Both the position numbers and the translations under genes were made by a program. 64,000 nucleotides of DNA, from NCBI GenBank assembly GCA_964591455.1, contig CAZQDZ010000027.1, positions 1 through 64,000 of the forward strand. The letters are read 5' to 3'. The notes under the pieces were generated by a model, which saw only the letters and a list, made by a program, of their open reading frames with translations, did no database searches and was not told where the DNA came from. Origin of the DNA: RFSX01 sp964591455 (lineage in GTDB: Bacteria > Bacteroidota > Bacteroidia > Chitinophagales > Saprospiraceae). Below are positions 61,301 through 64,000 of the stretch, one piece after another (the stretch's first letter is position 1; every line of letters starts with the position of its first letter).

Positions 61301-64000
61301 TCCTGAGAAAGTTCCTCCAGCAGGGCTCTCACCACTCAATGTAAATCCTGGAAGATCTACACAGGCTTCTGATTGTGTCAGAATTAAATCTACCACAGGT
61401 AAAACATGAACGGTGATATTTTCAGTGGCTATATTCTCACATCCATTACCATCTACAAAGGTATAAGTGATTTCATGATTGCCTAGACCTGCAACACTTG
61501 GATTAAATTGATTTCCAGACACAGTGATACCAGAATAAGTTCCACCTGCAGGAGATCCGCCTCCTAAAGTCAGTTGTGTATCTGTAATACAAGCATGATT
61601 ATCTGTCAAGGATAATTGAACACTAGGCAACCCTGATACAATAACGAAATCTGAAACCGTTCTCGAACAACCGTTTGCGTCAGTGTATGTGTAGAAAACC
61701 GTATGTGTGCCAACACCAGCTGTATTAGCAACAAATGTATTTCCTACTACACCTGTGCCTGAAAAGACACCTCCTGATGGAGATTCTCCACTCAAAGCAA
61801 TCGTCTCATTGACACAGACTTCCATTATGTCTAAGGTAAGATCTACGATTGGTATTGCATGCACTGTGATTATCTTAGTATCAGTATTAGTACATCCATT
61901 AGTATCAGTGTATGTATAGGTAATTGTGTGATTGCCTATTCCTGCGGTTGCTACATTTAATACAGTCCCAGTTACACCTGGTCCGCTATAAAATCCGCCT
62001 GCCGGAGCTCCACCACCCAAAGTCAAGGTGGTTTCATCTGCGCATACTTCCAGAATAGGTTGATTATATGTTACTACTGGTAGATCATACACGATCATAT
62101 CATTTGTCGCTGAAGATGTACAGCCATTACCATCTGTGTACTCATACGTCAATGTGTGTGTGCCTACTCCAGCATCTATTGCATTAAATATATTTCCTGT
62201 TACACCAGGGCCAGAAAACGTGCCACCCATTGGATTCACTGACCCTGAAAGGTCGTAGCCTGTCTCTGACACACAAGTTTCGTTATCTCCTAAATTGAAT
62301 GTCACTACAGGGTTATCGTGCACTATGATATTATCTGTATCTATCGCTATACAGCCATTACCATCTGTGAAAGTATATGTAATTGTGTGTGGGCCAATTC
62401 CTGCAACACTGGCATCGAAATTTGTTCCTGTTACACCTGGGCCTGTATATGTACCACCGAAAGGGATACCTCCACTCAATAGTAAAGTCGTGCCATCGAT
62501 ACAGTCTTCATTATTGTCCAGAGTCAAGCTTACATTCGGCAAGGCAAATACTTCAAAAGTAACATCGACTTCAGCATTACATCCATTACCGTCATTATAA
62601 CCATATGTTAATGTGTGTACACCTACTCCTGCTACGTTAGCATCAAATGTGCTACCTGTTATTCCAGGTCCTACAAAGTACCCCCCTGCAGGACTAACCG
62701 AACCTGATAAGTCATAACCAGACTCGTCCTCACAGGCAGAATCATCTGCTAGACTAAATGTAACCATTGGCAAATCATACACAATCATATCTTGTGTTAA
62801 TGAAGACGTACAACCATTACTATCTGTGAATGTATACATCAATGTGTGTGTGCCTACTCCTGCAACACTAGGCTCAAAAGTGCTACCTGTTACTCCTGGT
62901 CCTGAGAATGTGCCACCCATTGGATTCACTGTCCCTGATAGGTCATAACCCAAATCTGTTACACAGGTTTCGTTATCTCCTATATTGAATACAACAACTG
63001 GAAGTTCATGTACTATAATATTATCTGTATCTATTGCTATACAGCCGTTACCATCTGTGAAGGTATATGTAATCGTATGTGTGCCAACGCCTACTGAACT
63101 TGCGTCAAAATTTGTTCCTGTCACTCCTGGGCCAGTATATGTGCCACCAGAAGGTATTCCTCCACTTAATAGTAAAGTTGTCTCGTCTAAGCAAGCTTCA
63201 TTATTGTCTAGTGTCAAACTTACATTCGGCAATGCAAATACTTCAAAAGTAATATCGACCTCAGCATTACATCCATTACCGTCATTATAACCATAAGTCA
63301 ATGTATGTACACCTACTCCTGCTACGTTAGCATTGAATATGCTACCCGCTATACCAGGCCCGACAAAGTAACCACCTGCTGGACTCACTGATCCTGACAA
63401 TTCATAACCAGACTCGTCCTCACAGGCAGAATCATCTGCTAGACTAAATGTAACCATTGGCAAATCATACACAATCATATCTTGTGTTAATGAAGACGTA
63501 CAACCATTACTATCTGTGAATGTATACATCAATGTGTGTGTGCCTACTCCTGCAACACTAGGCTCAAAAGTGCTACCTGTTACTCCTGGTCCTGAGAATG
63601 TGCCACCCATTGGATTCACTGTCCCTGATAGGTCATAACCCAAATCTGTTACACAGGTTTCGTTATCTCCTATATTGAATACTACTATAGGACTGTCATG
63701 TACTATAATGTTATCTGTAGCTATTGCCACACATCCATTTCCATCTGTAAATGTATATGTAATTGTGTGTGTGCCTACACCTACTGCACTTGCATCAAAA
63801 TTTGTTCCTGTCACTCCTGGGCCAGTATATGTGCCGCCGCTAGGTATACCTCCACTTAACAATAATGTTGTCTCACCTGGGCATGTTTGATTTGTTCCTA
63901 AGGTTAAACTTACATTAGGTATCTCAAATATTGTAACATCTTGCAGTGCACTATTAGTACATCCCGTAATAGGGTCTGTATATGTATATGAAACTTCATG
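49316..64000 (-). CDS. Giant PKD/SprB-like repeat adhesin, 5' end outside the window
   Basis: The frame is open from the stop at 49316 to the right edge, at least 4894 codons; the start and signal peptide lie beyond 64000. From the N-terminal side it has: tandem PKD/Ig-like repeats of about 76 residues (64000-58440); a SprB-like module with NNGSVSF/EFSTDGG (about 58440-58180); a MAM-like domain (about 57900-57440); FG-GAP repeats such as FADLDGDGDLDM (about 57370-56530); a second jellyroll-like domain (about 55990-55480); two more 76-residue repeats; then mixed PKD-like and SprB-like modules to the end. The last residues (YCIQVTDSNGCTIISP) follow an Ig-like module; no T9SS type A or B domain is present. 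It resembles the gliding adhesin SprB family in build. Confidence 0.85.
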   Translation of the reverse strand, partial: HEVSYTYTDPITGCTNSALQDVTIFEIPNVSLTLGTNQTCPGETTLLLSGGIPSGGTYTGPGVTGTNFDASAVGVGTHTITYTFTDGNGCVAIATDNIIVHDSPIVVFNIGDNETCVTDLGYDLSGTVNPMGGTFSGPGVTGSTFEPSVAGVGTHTLMYTFTDSNGCTSSLTQDMIVYDLPMVTFSLADDSACEDESGYELSGSVSPAGGYFVGPGIAGSIFNANVAGVGVHTLTYGYNDGNGCNAEVDITFEVFALPNVSLTLDNNEACLDETTLLLSGGIPSGGTYTGPGVTGTNFDASSVGVGTHTITYTFTDGNGCIAIDTDNIIVHELPVVVFNIGDNETCVTDLGYDLSGTVNPMGGTFSGPGVTGSTFEPSVAGVGTHTLMYTFTDSNGCTSSLTQDMIVYDLPMVTFSLADDSACEDESGYDLSGSVSPAGGYFVGPGITGSTFDANVAGVGVHTLTYGYNDGNGCNAEVDVTFEVFALPNVSLTLDNNEDCIDGTTLLLSGGIPFGGTYTGPGVTGTNFDASVAGIGPHTITYTFTDGNGCIAIDTDNIIVHDNPVVTFNLGDNETCVSETGYDLSGSVNPMGGTFSGPGVTGNIFNAIDAGVGTHTLTYEYTDGNGCTSSATNDMIVYDLPVVTYNQPILEVCADETTLTLGGGAPAGGFYSGPGVTGTVLNVATAGIGNHTITYTYTDTNGCTNTDTKIITVHAIPIVDLTLDIMEVCVNETIALSGESPSGGVFSGTGVVGNTFVANTAGVGTHTVFYTYTDANGCSRTVSDFVIVSGLPSVQLSLTDNHACITDTQLTLGGGSPAGGTYSGITVSGNQFNPSVAGLGNHEITYTFVDGNGCENIATENITVHVLPVVDLILTQSEACVDLPGFTLSGESPAGGTFSGTGVSGNYFDIAVAGVGIHEITYTYTDPLTGCEGVAQQDVVIYSEPVVNLFLQDAEVCYNETNVALTGATPAGGTFSGPGVTSNTFDATVAGIGTHTITYTFSDANGCEGQAVDQIEVLPETILGLNVPMTECVNNTSVQIVSGTPTGGTYSGPGVTGDIFNPSSAGLGVHTITYTFTDANGCTNSITDEVEVVDPPTVSLNLDQSSDCIDSPGFNLSGGIPVGGTYSGTGVSGNYFDITITGIGNHTVTYTYTDPATGCSQSVDQNVTIFDLPIVELDITQDQLCETASLLDLTAGAPSGGDYSGPGVTGSQFDPSVSGIGIHTITYTFTDNNGCTNFATDQIEVIPAPLTTLNLPQNTFCVNESIVTLTGATPAGGLWSGPGVTGNQLDLSIAGQGTHTISYSFWDGAGCTSVSEETITVFDIPAVDFVLSDTQSCITETVHLLDGASPTGGVFSGPGVTGNNFNPSIAGLGTHTIEYTVTDANGCTNSATQDINVNNLPTPQLNLITDELCIDGASITLSGGIPAGGSYSGPGVTGNTFDPAQAGVGTHIIRYFFDNGTCSAEAIDELIVHDLPVLTIDITTDVVCNGDIVALAGASPAGGTWSGPGVSGNRFNSTAAGIGTHTLTYSYTDGNGCEQTIQDDLAVFDLPIVDLVLAEDEDCESNNNLTLSGGTPVGGTYTGNGVTGTNFNASTAGQGNHLITYTFIDANGCEDQATDVITVFAIPDVNLNLTRDNTCIDSAPVILSGGTPAGGVWSGPGVTGNQIDPTLAGIGTHLISYTFTVNGCTDVAQQEFIINELPTLILDIPDTQFCLGENVALTGGTPVGGTYSGNGVNVATGQFRSTVAGLGTHTITYTFVDDNGCEAMATQDVTVNDVAEATLNLGIDMACATETNIPLSGGSPSGGTYSGPGITGNFMDATDPSVNTGANTVFYTYLDANGCEATAIDIIEISSNPDVDFTQQDEDCGKNNGSVSFTFFDNPDVDFIEFSTDGGITWRDPVNDNTGSVTYNFFSSGDYDLLVRNLNGTCEHMVGTATIENNNGPTANAGSDVTIFPPASTVLNGSGGNIYNWSPSTGLNNTSIPNPTASPIETTTYTLAVTDLNGCVDTDEVTVIVVPPCSGTISEGGFPYRESFETGIGLWAQDMAFDDFDMTLTDLPTPTVGTGPDAASEGVNYLFAEANGNNNSTSMLNGPCFDLRDQSCAQFTFDYHMTGAQIGDLNLEISLDFGQTWTSLWSNSVDQGDMWATEVLDLFGFLDQVIQLRFITTIGNGNESDIAIDNVEFITTGCGCDDTSSPFDLFNLVPDPQPFSVDIDCDGDADMLAGGDGELFYFENNGDGTYTDLTGTASDPMPNLTHLDMTIGFADLDGDGDLDMSLVGNEPFNKRFYWNTGTKFNPQFTLAGTGGTPPNPIQVFDFSLLDGGFIIGFADPTIFWADLDGDNDMDAVVGGKLGWFLYYENIGDENNPIFALQTGSNSPFDGLRADGEDEGTPTNPCPGSPRCQFESAPFLVDWDGDGDLDMFSGNQVSTVQYFENVGDAFNPDFVERTGDANPFDGIIFSEDSHLSLIDEDCDGDWDVFYGVGDTPDDAEITLCDLLVATPNEAIANSDQSHYCIGSSVFLLEQGTTGVTWEWEGPNGFTSNLQNPSIPNITEAGAGTYSVTVTNTQGCEHINSTEITVSGATAGAGAQVCIEQGDNTTLQGSGTGDGITIEWSPPTGLSNTTIFNPIASPTTTTTYTLTVTDFFGCQVTDEVTIIVKSDICVENEQTFFADFETTTGDNFWTFNTAASDGDFVIGVPTPYFTAGNLMEENAFDGIQSLVTGIDIGRDLDLGPATARSRNITLSATATNIEISLAYYFSHVFTANTSDFLNIEIRDASNGTILHDVVNEVGAGFNRPANWTAITEDLSAHAGKTIYIWVEAADLPGGTKLEVGIDNVRINETVEIQAEFSLDPPDFCTDIGLITLEGGTPAGGVYSGPGVTGNIFDPIAAGPGQHEIVYTLTTVSGCIAAASVDVEIFDLPTVDLALDVPEACDIETSVVLFGGIPTGGTYSGTGVTGDIFNPSAAGSGDHVITYTVSDANGCENIATDIFVVNATPVISLVTSQNASCGLENGSITIDFNDVSEITNIEFSLDGGLTWETPVPDADGTVTYSNLPVGNYNVLVADADSGCAIDIDDAIIFDEPGPQVNAGLDQVVCDGDVGTTTAMTGNVDNCPGGECRPCLTYNLEGDIDNARDRGSLNDLNRDLIFGDDYSFVLNLDFPLEVIIETTIGDRFYGRSGNVIVDGVSESISTSPNEFQTVIHNPAISSSYVVNMIGRDISVTSIVIKTANGTTLYGFDFGLPSSPVESGYIQVLETTTSPVYIGTNCLSERTLNDSNLTFSWSGPSNFTSSDASITMVEDGIYTVTVTDDNGCTATDDVTLRHLEVEPGQISEPIIACPSNNPEPIESLEPGSSCNLLDNHEFINDIGSDWFLHTENGGVATTSIDNSGQLSGDNSIFVDVTTTTPAINHIRLQQIITGLLAGETYEISFEARAEIARDIRIRIINLDDFSTLAQQVFTLSTSVNSYSFNFVNSDNVNNVRFHVEFGNSEENFWIDNLVVEPQSCQEAIIDYVWECRESDGAGGWLDWETINGANGETYNPPVQMTDKQYRRLASIEGCDDFESSNIITIELCPCEVLAEADETICIGESVQLSAVGEGTGSFDYTWSPATGLDNPNSATPIATPVETTIYTVTAVDSRGCSVTGEVTVTVRPELELDAGPDEEICVGEDVQLNATSTGGVIYSWGPITGLSNPNIANPVANPTSTTTYMVTVTDVNGCTEIDDVIVNVFDLPDDFVVTSEDAICGEDFGSITVTWTTVVGATDLEFSLDGGATFEPAVPVSNETITFTDITPGTYDLIVRRGDDRCLLDIDDAAIQDIIEPTVDAGLDEEICPSETAAFTPIVTAGTEPFTYNWTGPNGFASNDADINVSEEGEYILHILDANGCEDMDTVQVNVLELDPGEISTPAMVCPENNPETILSVTPAFSCDPADTGCVEPSIVYTWECRESDGAGGFTPWTIIPTANGESYDPPVQLVVKQYRRVASILGCAETYTSNEIEIDVCPCDVVVDDVTICVGEEAALNAIATGFGTITYDWSPAATLSDATVANPIATPDMTTVYTVIATDETGCVSTANATVTVQDSTVIFCERYRVRYDDANWQQWMPFTGECIVYLCEGTGITDLQFDGGPNINTGWVWRDEDGNIDNEEDELVVFNNLGLDDAGIYTGELTNENGCVSRLSFEVVVDQNVIANAGPDMAQCEGGDPVTLTATGGMTYLWDDPAGSTTESITVNPSVTTTYTVTVTDGTCFDTDQVTVTVNPNPVVDAGPDITLCLGESGQLGTQLEAPFNSGNFQVINATHQSELGSIESLFNNVDDTGGRSFHATRINSGQDWGIGYSLGGTFSINDVSIDRRNDCCTTSGNGGVIQILSGGVVVYESNIVTGSGNGELFATPAISAISGDEVRYIFKNGMDTEGGDMLNFSEFNIYLEDPTMTGSLTYEWSPIEGLSNPNIQNPIVSPTMTTTYVVTVTDENGCTGTDDITVIVNDTPAVTNVTSVDATCGVDNGSITIEFDDVAGITNLEFSLDGGMTYEPIVNDSDGTITYDNLPAGVYELVVRDPVTLCGGDLEEVVITDIPVEGEVGPDHTICIGGSATITASGGATYQWDDPTGSTDASVTVTPTTSTTYNVTITDANGCETIDEVIVVVSDPLAVINDPTDQCVNGNDIVISASPVPGTEVGDSGVFTPQTGLADNGDGTASIDVAVAGPGIYTVEYTYTNALGCPAVATTEVEIFDIPTADAGIDVTICEGDSIQLMATGTGTTFEWSPATGLSDPNVADPMAFPTTTTTYTVTVTSAEGCTATDEVTVNVNESLDASAVVVENDYCEDGSGEVTVTVLNGTGPFTIEWQNTEGNEVGNANLLSIGDYTLTGLNGGTTYCIQVTDSNGCTIISP
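58440..64000 (-). repeat. Tandem array of ~76-residue PKD/Ig-like coding repeats
   Basis: There are 24 complete copies plus one cut by the window edge, each about 228 bp. The protein pattern is L-S-G-(G/E)-x-P-x-G-G-x-(Y/F)-S-G-x-G-V, then about 15 residues, then G-T-H-T-I-T-Y-T-F-x-D-x-N-G-C. One Cys near the start and one at the end of each copy could form a disulphide. The copies nearest the right edge form a three-domain higher-order unit of 690 bp, with about 280 bp identical between 62713-62992 and 63403-63682. Copies below about 62000 are more diverged. Confidence 0.88.

Noticed and set aside
49316..63890. Many plus-strand frames of 60-160 codons opposite the giant gene (for example 52620-53105)
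   Set aside because: They repeat in step with the minus-strand protein repeats and have Ser/Thr/Val/Pro-rich compositions typical of antisense translation.
58440..64000. Regularly spaced repeats that might suggest a CRISPR array or satellite DNA
   Set aside because: The period is about 228 bp, there are no short repeats with unique spacers, and the frame is open throughout and encodes PKD-like domains.

Overview
The window looks like chromosomal DNA of a Bacteroidota bacterium, most likely of the Saprospiria lineage. The grounds are direct. Several genes are preceded by the Bacteroidota-type promoter (TTG, about 20 bases, then TAnnTTTG). Secreted proteins end in type IX secretion (T9SS) C-terminal domains of both the type A and the gliding-motility type B kind. 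There is a carotenoid crtI-crtB pair, frequent GTG/TTG starts, and ribosomal proteins bS1 and bS6 with an extra C-terminal helix-hairpin-helix-like tail. No phage, plasmid or CRISPR locus is visible; the only mobile DNA is a transposase remnant near 36 kb.

Layout. 1-518 is the 5' third of a 16S rRNA gene (minus strand) with its promoter. 0.7-9 kb holds crtI-crtB, rpsA, a long-chain acyl-CoA ligase and the rpsF-rpsR-rplI operon. 9-19 kb is housekeeping: a DUF4920 lipoprotein, a BioD-like ATPase, a lipoprotein, a divergent tRNA-like RNA unit, a GH113-like protein, then panC, panD, a flippase-like membrane protein, an rfaE2-like nucleotidyltransferase, a Nif3-family protein, a zinc-ribbon coiled-coil protein, a TPR protein and tRNA-Asn. 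19.9-35.8 kb is dominated by exported proteins: two large paralogous Cys-rich proteins with MopE-type Asp/Cys motifs and T9SS sorting domains, a membrane M28 peptidase, a three-gene minus operon (DNA glycosylase, aspartoacylase-like, unknown acidic protein), a choice-of-anchor B/MopE protein and a YpdA-like flavoprotein. 35.9-37.1 kb is a scar: a transposase C-terminus next to an N-terminally truncated gliding-motility C-terminal domain. 37-45.7 kb has a glucosaminidase, SdpI-like protein, pdxA, rsmA, a YqeY protein, a blaI-M56-tonB-like regulatory operon with two operator-like palindromes, a GT39-like glycosyltransferase and a SPOR protein.

The last 18 kb (46.1-64.0 kb, minus strand) holds two repeat-built surface proteins. 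The first is a 1029-residue protein with about 14 short Cys-containing repeats and a type B T9SS domain. Upstream of it lies a giant adhesin-like gene, at least 4894 codons, that runs off the window's right edge. Its visible part has 24 complete PKD/Ig-like repeats of about 76 residues in tandem, followed by MAM-like, FG-GAP and SprB-like modules. It stops without any recognisable T9SS C-terminal domain.

The points most worth following are: the tail domain shared by bS1 and bS6; the giant protein's missing sorting domain; a 690-bp three-domain unit homogenised inside it; the paired palindromes before blaI; the tRNA-like RNA unit at 11.6 kb; and a long stem-loop at 45.87 kb. All functional calls come from reading the sequence; no database search was possible.
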